DNA of 64,000 nt from Tolypocladium sp. Sup5 PDA-1. Its lineage: Eukaryota > Ascomycota > Sordariomycetes > Hypocreales > Ophiocordycipitaceae. Of this stretch, positions 42,279 to 52,706 are shown one piece after another. The translations under genes were made by a program, and so were the position numbers. Position 1 is the first letter of the stretch. Each line of letters begins with the position of its first letter. The stretch is from positions 186,001-250,000 of the forward strand of contig JPHH03000033.1 of NCBI GenBank assembly GCA_000750105.3, given 5' to 3'. The notes under the pieces are model-generated. The model did no database searches, had not been told where the DNA came from, and saw nothing but the letters and a program-made list of their open reading frames with translations.

Positions 42279-45200
42279 CTAGACTTTCCACGGGTTTTCG
42301 ACATCTTCGTCGCCGTCGTACACCTTTGTCGTAACAAAGCCAAGCCGCTCCAGATAATCCTCAAGTTGGCCCTTGCCATCAAGGCTTCTCGGAAACACTT
42401 CATCGCACCTATGCTTGAATGCCTCGGACTTCTCTGTTCCCCACTCTCCCGACCATTTCGGAGGAAATAATTGCAATATATATTCCGAATCCTCCACTGT
42501 GACCTCTTTATAAGGGTCACTCCGGCCGGATTTGTGACCCTCATCGTGTGTTTTCTTCACAAGGGCAATAATGCGCCTTCTGCTCAGGGCTGGTCCGAAC
42601 AGCCATGACCCGAGGTCTTCGACGACTTCACTAGCAGACCAGGTCGCTCCGTGAGCTAGCGGAGTTCTGGGCTTATGGGCGTGACGGTGTCCCTCCAGAA
42701 CGGCTGCCGCGTTGAATACAGCCACGGCATAATAGTCGCCAACCCTGAAACCAGCAAGGCTCCCGGGTTGGCAGTCGAGGTGTTGGAAGCGACTTATCCG
42801 CCCCGTATGCATCGTATAGACTTGAAAACATAACTCTGCTTCCGAATTGGCGCCATGTTCCACAAATTGTTTGATCCTTCTCACGTCCAATTCCCACAGG
42901 CGGGTTATAGTTGCTAGCAAGAGCGCCGTGAATGGAGTCTCGAGAACGAAAACTCCGTGTCGTCTCTCCCAGAAATGTGCTGAGGCCACGTTCGGGTTAG
43001 CCCCTGCGGCTAGCAGTCCTGTAATTAATCCAGAAAAGTCCTGTTTTCCCGTTCTATCGATTGCAGAGAGCAGCAGCTGTGATTTCAAGGCTTCACTTAG
43101 TTTTCTTGTGGCCACGGCTTGCAGAATGACATTCTTCATTCCTTCCATTGCGGCGGTTACTAAGATTGCCCAGTCCCGTTCTTTGAAGCGCCTCGGTACT
43201 ATTCTGCCTCCGAGGGAAGGCATAAGTCTACCCGACTCTACAACCTGCTGACATCTAAGCAAGAGTTGTTGTTGACGAGCGTTGACCTCGGATGTGACCT
43301 CGGGTTTGTCTGTCAGCCACCGATCCAACATCGAGATTTCACTGACTTGTGGTACCCCAAGGGTGTAAGGTCCAAAGGCCTGTCTTGTGTCGAAGATTTG
43401 ACAGGTCGCCAGGTTGGCTTTAATGAGCCTACATTGAAGTTCGAGATCAGACGAGCAATCGTAGCCGAGAATTTCGCGTCCTTCGGCTGTGTTGTGCAGG
43501 AAGTCATAAGCGGAACGGTGAATGAATTTAAACTTCCTCTTGCTGGCGTATGGGACCAAGGAATTGTACTCATCGCCATCCCATGCCGTTGGATCCAGGT
43601 ATGAGAAAACCCCGGCCAGCTCCAGGAGACCAGCGCATCTGGCTTGTACTTGCTTCTCAGTCTCTTCGCACAGGGCCAATAGGGTTTTGCCGGGTACATC
43701 GGGAATACCGGGACAGCTACCATCTAGGATATCATCTGCAGCTGCGCTTGAGCAAAGCAGCATGTCGAAGACGTTCAGACTGCGCTGTTTATGTCCGGGG
43801 CCTGCCTTGCCGACAGCAATGACGAGTTTAAAGTATAATGCAGCACTTTCCCGGTAGATCTCCAAATCGTCGTTCGTGCGAGACCACATGTCCTTGTAAA
43901 GACCAGCCAGATCTCCATGTAAGCGCTCAATTCTGTGTCGAAGATCTTCGACATTGTCGCCATTTTCATGGCCTCTATTGAGATCCTTGATGGCAAGGCA
44001 AAGCCAGAGAAACACGCCTTCGGCCTTGGTGACTAGAAATGAGATGGCGTCGCGCACCCCTAAGTGAACCTTTGGAGGACATTTTAGGTGTGCATTGGCG
44101 TATTCTCTCATGTCACCGGCGGTTAAGTCTTCCAGTCTGAGGTGCGGGTAAGAGACGAGCCGTCGTCGTATCGGCAACTCTGGTCGACTTGAGAGGCAGA
44201 TCTTGATCCATCCTGGCCGAAGTCGAAATCATTGCTCGGCAAGTCCCATGAGCCGGGCAATCCCGTCGTCGGGGTGCATCTCGTCAACCCCGTCAAGGAA
44301 GATGCAGAGAGGCTTGTGGCAGTGCCGTACCACGAACTCAAAGACTGCTTGTAGCTCCTCCAGCGACCAGTCAGTGCCAGTGTCTTTAGAAGCCAGACTT
44401 TCGATAGTAGATAGAGAAGCATCGAGAAGAATCGATTGGCCTTGTAACAGCTGGTAGAGTAGCGACGATAGCATGCCACTGATGCCTTGCTGCATGAAGG
44501 TTCCAGGTCGCCAAAAGAAGTGCGAGACGATAATAGCTTCTGTGTTCCATACGTGCAAAGATGACTTCGTGCGTTGGTGGGCCATGACATGTTTGACCAG
44601 TGTCGTCTTACCAGAACCAGGTTTCCCGCTGAACCAATAGATTTGCTCTTCAGATTTGAGCCAGTCGCTAAAGCTATCCCAGACAACCTCGGGACCATTT
44701 CGACCTTGGGCAGGGTCCGTGTTGGAGCCAGCACTGCCATCGTTGGCATCGGAGTTACTGGTTCCAGGACCTTCTGGGTTTCCAGGATCTGCAAAGATCC
44801 AGTCAAATGTCCGTGAAAACGATTCTCTAACCTGGCTGCGCCGCTCGTTCATGCCTTCATACTTGAGACTTTTGAGCAGGCGTTCGCGTTTGGCTTCGCT
44901 GGCTGCGTCGATCTTCAAACTCGATATCCCGACTGAAACGTCTCTGCTTAGACGCCCTCCAGATAGTGTAATCTCCTGAGTGACATGTTGTCTAATGGCG
45001 ATTTCAGTCTTCGTTGCCTCCGTCGTGATATGCGCTCTTGTTTGCGAGCTCTCCCTCTGTATTAGCGTGGATGTGGTCCGATGTCCACGCTGGTATCGCT
45101 TCAAAAACGCACGGAGATGCTCTTCCATCAATTCCAGCCTCGGTTGCGTGGCGATTGCGCGGTTGCTGAGTACAGAAGTCAGCCCACGTTGTCGCAGTGA

Positions 45201-45715
45201 TATCATGAGAAAGCTAGCTGTTCGAGTCGGATGCAAATTGACAAGTCCTCGTGAAAGGAAGTGGGAATGTTGAGGGCCTACCAAATCTGAGCCAGCAGGC
45301 TGGTCTGCATCAGCCTTTCGGCATCACGCAGGTCCTTTTCTAGCCTGTCCAGTCGTTTCTTGCGCCAATTTGTCTTCACGGCAACCTTGAGGGTCGCCCC
45401 TAGTGAGCCCGCCGCGGCACGTCCAACAATGAAATTAACCTCCTCTTGGAGGTCTCGAGCCGCAGTTTGGCACTTCTTCACAACTGTCAGAAGAAGCTGG
45501 TCTTGCCGCGCAGAAGCGGCTGCGGATGGGGCCTGCGTGGATTCGATGTGCGATGCGATGTTCCGCAGTTGACTGGCGTTCTCCGATAGCGCTCCATCCG
45601 GAGTTCCGTTTTGGTAGACTCGTTTGACGAGCGAGATGGTTTCGTGGCCGAAGCTGATGACCTGGAAGATGTTGCATGCCAGGCCAAGGGCCGCCATTGC
45701 CTCAAGGCCGGACAT
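42279..45715 (-). pseudogene. NACHT NLR (STAND) receptor interrupted by one in-frame TGA
   Basis: Exons 45282-45715 and 42279-45165 make a 1107-codon frame broken only by TGA at 44229-44231 (codon 457, context GAG CAA TGA TTT). Residues 1-70 (MSGLEAMAALGLACNIFQVI) resemble the helical N-terminal effector domain of fungal STAND proteins. Walker A is GKPGSGKTTLVKHV near residue 325 and Walker B is LCIFLDGVDEM near 433, so the stop falls within the NACHT, just before KICLSSRPE. The C-terminal half has ankyrin-like pieces (LLAAGANPNVASA, FVEHGANSEAE). These receptors trigger incompatibility or defence cell death. As read, only a truncated effector plus P-loop product would be made. Confidence 0.82.
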
Positions 45716-46778
45716 CTCTCCAAGAATGAGGCACCGCTGAAGTTTTGGTATCGCGACCGCCGACAAGTATGACGCGCAGATTGCAGCAAAAGCAGGGACA
45801 GTCTGCCAGAGCCAAGCGGCTTGAACGAACAGTGGTACGAAGTAGAGACAAGAAGGAAGCTGGAATGATGGACAGCGATGGAAACTGGGGAGCAGTGCTC
45901 GTACACGGCTGCAAGCTACGCTGCAGGGATGCACCGTCTGCAGCACACCTCCTCAGCCTCACTGCGCGCATGGCTGCCTGACTTGCATGCCCAACCAATG
46001 CTGGCTTCCAATGCCGCGAGTTCGCGATGCCATCGATGGCGTTGAGTATAAGGCTGGTCGAATCAGCCCGCTTGTGTGCCTGCGTATTCAGTTGACGCCA
46101 GTTCATGAGGCGCTGCTGCGGTGTCAGTGCACAGGCCGAACTGGACGGGGCGCGGCAGACTCCTGGGTTGTTTGTCCGCACGTTGGTCAGATGGCATGCC
46201 TCAATAGCCCAATGGCCAATCATGCGCGTATCAGGGCCTGTTATTTCCAATTCGCGGCTTGACTTCGCCGGCAATCAAGGTGGAGGATTCATCAGACATG
46301 CAGCGCCAAGAAGACATCCATTCAATACACCCTATTCATCACATATTGAGCCCCAGGTCCAAAACTCCAGCCCATATAAAACGCCAAAGGAAGCCAAAAG
46401 TCCACCCCGAAGTTGGTGCTTCCCACCCCGGTAGAGTGCTGCCGAAATGAAAGGGTGATGCCGAGCGTTGCAGCGCCAGGCAGTGAGTGGATGCCAGTGT
46501 GCCCGGTTCCGTCGGTCTGCTCAGTGCAGCATCATGGGTATGGAGATGCGGGTGGTTGCAGGCGGCCGTGCGTCCTGCTTCAGAGAGCTACCTCTGTCGG
46601 CGCAGCCAGAGGCGACATGCGGTCCTCTCGTGTACTTGGCGTCCTCACCCGCCATGGACAGCAAGGCACAAGTGCAACCCCCCGTCGCGTGTCGCGTTTC
46701 GCGTGTCCCGTGATGGCTTCCTTGCATCAAAGTCGCTCCAGCAGCCTCCGGGTCGAGAGAACATCACCCTGCTGGCAC
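45716..46778. other. Intergenic region
   Basis: The 1.06-kb stretch upstream of the NLR and downstream of ISY1. Long plus-strand ORFs starting at 46413 are the antisense shadow of ISY1. No gene supported. Confidence 0.5.
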
Positions 46779-47566
46779 TCACAACTGCTGCAGCAGCTTC
46801 TGCCGTCTCCTCTCGAGCAGCTCCTCCTGCACCTCCTCCATCGTCGGCAGCACCCACGTCTGGCCGTCGCCGCTGTCCCCAGGCAGCGCTTCCCACCCAT
46901 CGGGGGGCTCCTGTGCTCCCGTCTTGAGCAGGTTCTGCATCGCCTGCCGCTCCTTTTCCTCCTCGTAGCGCAGGAGGTCCTCGCTCTCCTCGTCCGGCGC
47001 GTAGCCGTAGTACGCCGCGTCCACCGTCTTCCGCAGGTCCCTGCTCTCCTCCAGCGGCTTGTCCTCCTTGCCCTTGCTCCGCGCCGCCTCGAACAGCTCC
47101 TTCACGCCCGGCAGGTCCTTTGCCCGGCCAAAGTACCGGTACCCCTTGCCGCCGCCGGGGATCTCGCGCCCCTGCTCGTCGTAGATGCGGCCGCCGCCGG
47201 CGCGCATGTAGTTGGGCCCGCCGAGGTTGCGGATCTGCACCTCCCACATGTGCTTCTCGCGCATGAGCTTGTTGATCTCGTCGTTGAGGTCGCGGATCTG
47301 GTAGTCGCTGAGGACGGGGTCCTGGATGCGCGAGACCTTGCGCGAGATCTCCTTGAGGACCTGGCCGCGCCATTTCTCGCAGGCGGGGACGGCGTCGACC
47401 TCGGTGATGAGCCTGGGACGGCGCGACCGGCCGACGTCGATGATGCCCAGGTCTGCTGCTTGCGCCTCGCGGAAGCGAAACAGCATGGACTGGGCCTTTT
47501 CCGAGTTGCGGGCCTGGGGGAGTTAGCGTGGGAAACGTGTGCGCCATGCGGGTCAGCACATACCAT
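46779..47566 (-). CDS. ISY1: Pre-mRNA splicing factor Isy1
   Basis: Component of the NineTeen-associated spliceosome complex, acting in the first catalytic step. Two exons: 47564-47566 (the ATG only) and 46779-47513, giving 245 residues. The intron GTATGT..CACGCTAAC..CCAG joins M to ARNSEKAQSMLFRFREAQA, the invariant start of the family. Further family marks: EKWRGQVLKEISRKVSRIQ, LNDEINKLMREKHMWE, IRNLGGPNY, and the Glu/Arg-rich end. A likely complete, single-copy core gene. Confidence 0.95.
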
Positions 47567-49146
47567 CTTGAACGTGGGGAGAGGGTTTGCGAGATGTGAG
47601 GATCAAGACGAGAGTCTCTGGCTGCTCGACGTCGCACCCAGATGTCGTTGGCGTCGATGAAGTTTGCCAGCCTCGCGCCCAGGCTCATGGTGGGCCAGGC
47701 CGTGGCTGCCAGTGGTTGGCCAGGCGCGGCACCAGCCACAGCGGCCAAGCCACAGCCGCAGGTCTTGGCGCTCAGCCCTATCAAGACGTCGCGTCCAAAA
47801 AATGCTCCTGAACTGCTGCTCCTGAACTGCTGCTCCTCCACCACCTCGCAACCACCGCCGCAGTGAATCACTGTTCGCTCCAACACGCCACCGCACACGT
47901 CATCGCGCAGCAGCTGTTCATTTCCTGTTCGCTTTCTGCCGGCTTCCTCCTGGTTCCATTTTTTTCCTGATTGGCCGCCGCCGTCGACATTGAGCCAGTG
48001 ATCCGAGCAGAGTTGCTCTGATTGGCGCGCCCCGAGCTGTTCACTCGAGCGAGTGAATGCCGTTCACTGCGAGCGACTGTGATTCACTGCCAACAGGTTT
48101 ACTGATTGTGCGAGAGGTTACTGATTGTGCGCGAGGTGACTGATCTGGCCGCCCGGCAGAAAACTATAAAGTCATCGTTTTCCCCCGCCCCGAGCTCTTG
48201 AACTTGGACCTTTCCATCTCACTCTTCCTCCGCCTCTTGGAGTTTCCTCCCACCTTCGGCTTCGACTTCCACTTCGATCTCGACGTGTCGTCGATGACAG
48301 CGAGTCGCTGCTAACCGTCGTGTCGACGGTGACTAACCCTGACTGCTAACCTCAACTGACCACCTCGACGACAACCTCGACGACAACCTCGACGACACCC
48401 CTTTCACGCTCACGCTCACGTTCACGTCTACGCTCACGAGGCATTCGTAGCGTCACCTCGCCAGTGATTAGTAGCCCCCTATCGGGTCATCGTGCCCCTA
48501 TGCCCCCGCCCACCTCCCCCGCAATGATGATAACGTTCTACAAACATGCTTGGTAACATGCGGGAAAGTGTTTCTCTGAAACCACCCAATTGTAATGGCC
48601 ACATTGAACAGATATCTGACGCACCTTCTTTACTTCTCCTCCTCCACCTCCACCTCCCACTTCCACACACACACACACAGACACATGTTTCTTTCTTTCC
48701 TGTCTTGAGTTCAAACAGAGCCGCTATGACCGACATCAAACCCAGAAAAGGAGCACTTTCTTGGTGTTTTGGCATGATGGTTTTTTCACTATTTCCTTCA
48801 TATTTTTCAATCGGAGCAGGCTGAGCTCACGGTGTGCCTCCTGTGGAAAGCAGACACTGTTGTTGGGTTGGATTTGGGTGGGTGACGGGTGCGAGCGAGC
48901 GGAATGATGAACCTCCCGGTGATGACTTGCGTCCAAAAAGCCAAATTTGCAGGCAACAGCGACACACATCGCGAGTTGTCGGTGAGAACACAAGAGAGCT
49001 AATCTGAGGGTCCCGTTCATCATTCTTGCCGGTCCGGTTGGGTTCTTGTATCTACTGCCTTGGCTTAGTGTCCGAAACTGAAGCGTTTCACCAAAACGTC
49101 TGTGTGCTCTTGCTACGTGCTTCTTCTGTCTGAGTGACTGTTTAGG
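47567..49146. other. Long intergenic region with simple repeats
   Basis: The 1.6 kb upstream of ISY1 contains short tandem blocks: near-copies of TTACTGATTGTGCGMGAG at about 48098-48140, a 12-nt unit CCTCGACGACAA three times at about 48362-48398, CACGCT/CACGTT repeats at 48408-48440, and CA/CCT-rich runs at 48640-48690. No coding gene recognised. Confidence 0.5.
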
Positions 49147-49770
49147 GCTGGACACCCTGATCTGGTGCCTGTGCGAGCTCAGCGTGTCTGGAGGTTCTCA
49201 CCTGCGTGTGTTGTCTTCTGTGTGCGAGTCCTCCGTAGGGCTCAACGCCCCGACGGAGTCTCTACAGGCCAAAGGTCTCTCGAGCGGCTGCTCTCCAACC
49301 TGAGATGTCTCCTGCTTGTGAATGCTTGTAGGGCCTCGACTTGGTCTCCTCGTGCTCAACCTTTCTAGAAAAGCTCGTCCCCAGTCTGTCCTGCCCTTGT
49401 GTGAGCTGTTGTGAGTTCCTGTGCCGCGCTGAACAACCCCGAACTGGATTCTGTGCACGCCCAAGCTTCTGAAGCTTCTCGGCTGCGTGTCCCGACGTCT
49501 GTTAGCTTTCGGTGGGTTTCTGCCCGGAGCTCAACACCACGACTTGGTCCCTCTTCATCCTCAACGCTTCTGGAGGGTCCCTCCCGGTGTATTCCGCTGG
49601 TTTCGGTGGCTTTCTGTGCAGAGCTCAACACCCCATCCTCGTTTCTGTGCATGCCCATTCTAGAGTTGCCCTCGTACGTGTGGTGTCTTCTGGATATCTT
49701 TGCGTTTCTACGGCGCCCAACGTTCAGACCCCGCGTATGTGCAAGCCAAGCATTTTGTGAGAGCAGTTGC
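49147..49770 (+). repeat. Decayed tandem array, about 97-bp unit, about seven copies
   Basis: Similar blocks recur with starts near 49148, 49241, 49331, 49430, 49530, 49624 and 49720. Shared landmarks in order are GCTCAACRCC, CGACTTGGTC, CTSTGCAYGCCCAAGC, TTCTGGAGG and GTGTGTTGTCTTCTG. Spacings range from about 86 to 103 bp. Copies differ by many substitutions and small gaps. ORFs crossing it are not conserved between units, so it looks noncoding. Confidence 0.65.
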
Positions 49771-50096
49771 AACGAAAAGAGTCAGGGCGCCCATCGTTAA
49801 CATTCTGCATCTCCGTCACTGTCGTGTCTTGTTCCCCCGTCCTCATGTCGTCGTAAATCAAAGGCGTCTCTGCGTCTCTGCGTCTCTCCTCTTGATGGAG
49901 ACCTGCGGCTCTCACGCCTCAACGTCTGCAGGGGCGTGAACACCCTCAGCACAGCAAATAAGGCAGTTCAAAACGCAAAGTCTATGCCATTCACTTTTGA
50001 TGCCTATGTACTCTACACGTCGAGATGATCCCAAATCATAGTTCCCAGCCTGCCAGACATCATCGTACACGCCTTCACATTCCCGACGACGGTGCT
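49771..50096. other. Intergenic region
   Basis: This 330-bp stretch between the repeat array and the 3' end of WBP1 holds nothing recognisable except a short CTCTGCGTCTCTGCGTCT duplication at about 49866-49885. Confidence 0.5.
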
Positions 50097-51639
50097 TCAC
50101 GCCCTCTTGCCCGCCTTGTCCGTCGGCTTGCTGTACATCCACAGCGCGCAGAAGCCCACGAACCCCGTCGCCGTCGCCGCGATGCCCGACAGCCAGGGCC
50201 ACGCGCTCGAGATGACGTAGCTGCGTGGCCACTCGTCATGCGCAATGTGACGCACGCTGACCGTGTTCTTCTCCTCGACGTACGTCAGGAACGGGCGCTT
50301 GAAGTTGACCTTGAAGTTGAAGATGCCGTGCTGGTCCGGAGTCGTAAAGTCGCTGGTGAAGACGGTGGCCGTCTCGGTGGCGAGCGAGGGGACCAGGTTG
50401 AGGCGGTGGAAGGGCGAGAGCATGGAAAACTCGAGCTGCAGGTTGTCGCCTTCGGGGAGGACAAAAGGCACCCACTTGTCCCAGACGTGCTCGGAGACGG
50501 AGATGCTATACGACTGCACAGTGTTAGCGCCCGGATATCAATTTGACTGGAAGACAGGATCAAACTCACCACATCCGTCTTGATGCGATAAATGTCAGGG
50601 TTCGTCTCGTTGTCCCCCTTCAGCCGGTGCTCAATGTTGTTGACGCGCAGCACGCCAATCTCCTGAAACGTCCATCCCGAGAGTCTCTTGGCAAACTCGC
50701 GGTTCTCAGGCTTGACCTTGCTCTCGCCGACGCGCGCGACCTTGGCCTCCAGCCACTTATCCTGCAGCATCTCCGCCGAGCCGAGGACCGTCACGCGCGC
50801 CGAGTTGCGCGCCTGCATCGTCGACACCAGGGCCAGCTGCCGTCCCGCCGCGAAGAGCTCGTCCGGGTCGACAGTCTCGGGCTGCTCTTTGGGGTTGTAG
50901 CTGTAGGCCGTGGACGGGGCGCGCAGGACGGGAGCGAGCAGGTGGCTCTGGCCGAGGGCGTGGCCCGTGACGTGGGGCAGCGCGAGGACGCCGCCCGGGA
51001 TGTGGAAGTAGTCCTTGAGGCCGGTACGCAGAGCGGCCGGGGCGTCGATGACGAGGACGTCGTGCGCCTCGGCGGCGGAGAGGGAGTCGTAGTTGAAGTG
51101 GTCGACGACGGTACCCGTCCGCTCGGCGGGCAGGGTTATGTCGAGCTCGGAGAGCAGGGAGACAATGGACGTGGACGCGGGCGTCGTCGACGACAGGGCG
51201 ACGAGGATGTTGCCCTTGGCGTTGACAAAGTCGACGAGCAGATTCGGCGTCAGGTTAGGACCCAGGCCTGGCGGGCAATTAGCTTCCAGAGGACGTTTGC
51301 TTCCATGTGAGGCGATCTGTACCTTTGACCTTGGTCGGCATGAAGAGGAGGTGGTCGTACGTCCGCTCGCCGAGGCGGAACAGCTTCAATTCCTCGCTGC
51401 GAGGCGTCTCGTAGCTGACATCATACCCCCTCGCTGTCGGGACCCGTCAGCACCAGCTCAGGCACACACAATGGGACGGCAATGCAGGATCCCTCACCCG
51501 TCAGGTCGCCGAGGAACTGCTCGTACGCATCCTTGTCCGCGACGTCGTCCAGCACCACGAGCAGGCGACTGCCGGCCGTGCTCACCGCCGCCACCGCCGC
51601 GGCAAAGAGCAGGACAACCACGCTCAGAAGCGACCGCAT
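50097..51639 (-). CDS. WBP1: Oligosaccharyltransferase subunit Wbp1/OST48
   Basis: ER-membrane subunit of the complex that transfers the N-glycan to Asn in nascent proteins. Four exons (51498-51639, 51323-51433, 50570-51267, 50097-50513) give 455 residues. Signal peptide MRSLLSVVVLLFAAAVAAVS, then SRLLVVLDD, LTARGYDVSYETP, FVNAKGNILVAL, a long luminal domain with SEHVWDKWVPF and FNFKVNFKRPFLTYVEE, and near the C-terminus one membrane helix (WPWLSGIAATATGFVGFCAL) followed by a short Lys-rich cytosolic tail. Length and topology match the family. Essential core gene, divergent from the complex I gene. Confidence 0.95.
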
Positions 51640-52005
51640 CTTTCGATTCCGTGGTTTTTTGTCGTGGGGTATGTGTGGTGTTGATGCCGGCTGCCAGCTT
51701 AATCAGGTAGGGGAGCTTCGCGGCGGGCTTGGGGATACGTAGCCTCGCCAAGGCCAGCTTGTGGGGTGCGGCAGCGCAGGGGTGGTGCTAAGATAATCCG
51801 GCGCCTGGCGCAACGTTCTTCCGGTCGGAGCGCAATTGAGGCATCGACTGGCAATGGGCCAACTTCAATTGGCTGCTGCGCTGCGAAGCTCCTCTGACAA
51901 CCGAACACCCTCCACGACACCAGACATTGTCGCCAGTCGAGCACGTACGTCGCCTGCCGCTCAGTGTCCTGAAGCCGCCGAGATACTGACCGTCGCAGGC
52001 CCACC
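51640..52005. promoter_or_regulatory. Shared divergent promoter of WBP1 and the complex I subunit gene
   Basis: Only 366 bp separate the two start codons on opposite strands, so both 5' regions must share this interval. No clear TATA box was seen. Confidence 0.55.
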
Positions 52006-52312
52006 ATGTCGACCGCGCCGCTCTTCTGGTCCACGCCCCTCAAGTACTGCCGCTGGGCAGCCCGCGAACGTCCCGCCCTCTTCTGGTCCGTCATCGTCGG
52101 CGCCGCCGGCCCCCTCGCCATGCCCATCGTCCCTCCCATCCGACACTACTTTGGTGACATCGACCCTGCGCCCGTCCCCGTGACGTATCCCGGTACGAAT
52201 GCGCCCCCCACACGCTTCCCTGCTCGAGGTCGAGATGGTGCCGACGAGAGACTAATCCTGGCGTTTAGTTCCCAACGGGCCCCGGAAACAATTGACCGGT
52301 TACGACGACTAG
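52006..52312 (+). CDS. NADH:ubiquinone oxidoreductase 9.5-kDa subunit
   Basis: Small accessory subunit of mitochondrial complex I. Two exons (52006-52192 and 52269-52312) give 76 residues. The sequence FWSTPLKYCRWAARERPALF, one membrane helix (WSVIVGAAGPLAMPIV), PPIRHYFGD, PVTYP, and the exon-2 end PNGPRKQLTGYDD match the fungal NUXM/9.5-kDa family as I recall it. The intron GTACGA..GTTTAG restores the conserved C-terminus exactly. Confidence 0.92.
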
Positions 52313-52706
52313 AGGAACGCGGGTGCAAAGTCAAGGGAGTCGGATCTGTGTCAAAACAGGGCCTCGCAGCAGCAGCTGGGCAGAGGTCCAACCATGTACA
52401 AAACAATGGCGTTTTCAAGACGGTAGATGAATGCTATTGGAGGACGAACGGGACGAGCAAGTCCAAATCAACAATTAACGCTGCAACTTTTCTTTGGCTC
52501 ATCATGGTCGTCTGTAGCAGCCCAGAGGGCATCCACCTGCGCTACCATCTCTATGTCCAAGTCTACACCACCGCTTCGATACCCTCGCAACCCCAGCAAA
52601 TGCATATCGGCCGTTAAACGCTCATGTCCATCACCGCATCATAACTCTAGACTGACGCGCTGTCGAAGCTGCTCCTCACAGATACTCGGCTCCGGTGGCC
52701 CAGGCT
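52313..52706. other. Convergent 3' intergenic region
   Basis: This 390-bp stretch between the 3' ends of two convergent genes probably holds both terminators and polyadenylation signals. No gene recognised. Confidence 0.5.

Noticed and set aside
46413..47660. Long plus-strand ORF (415 codons)
   Set aside because: It is the antisense shadow of the GC-rich ISY1 coding region; Isy1 on the minus strand is unmistakable.
48361..48440. CCTCGACGACAA and CACGCT tandem blocks considered as a CRISPR-like array
   Set aside because: Units are contiguous with no unique spacers, in a eukaryotic genome; simple sequence repeats.
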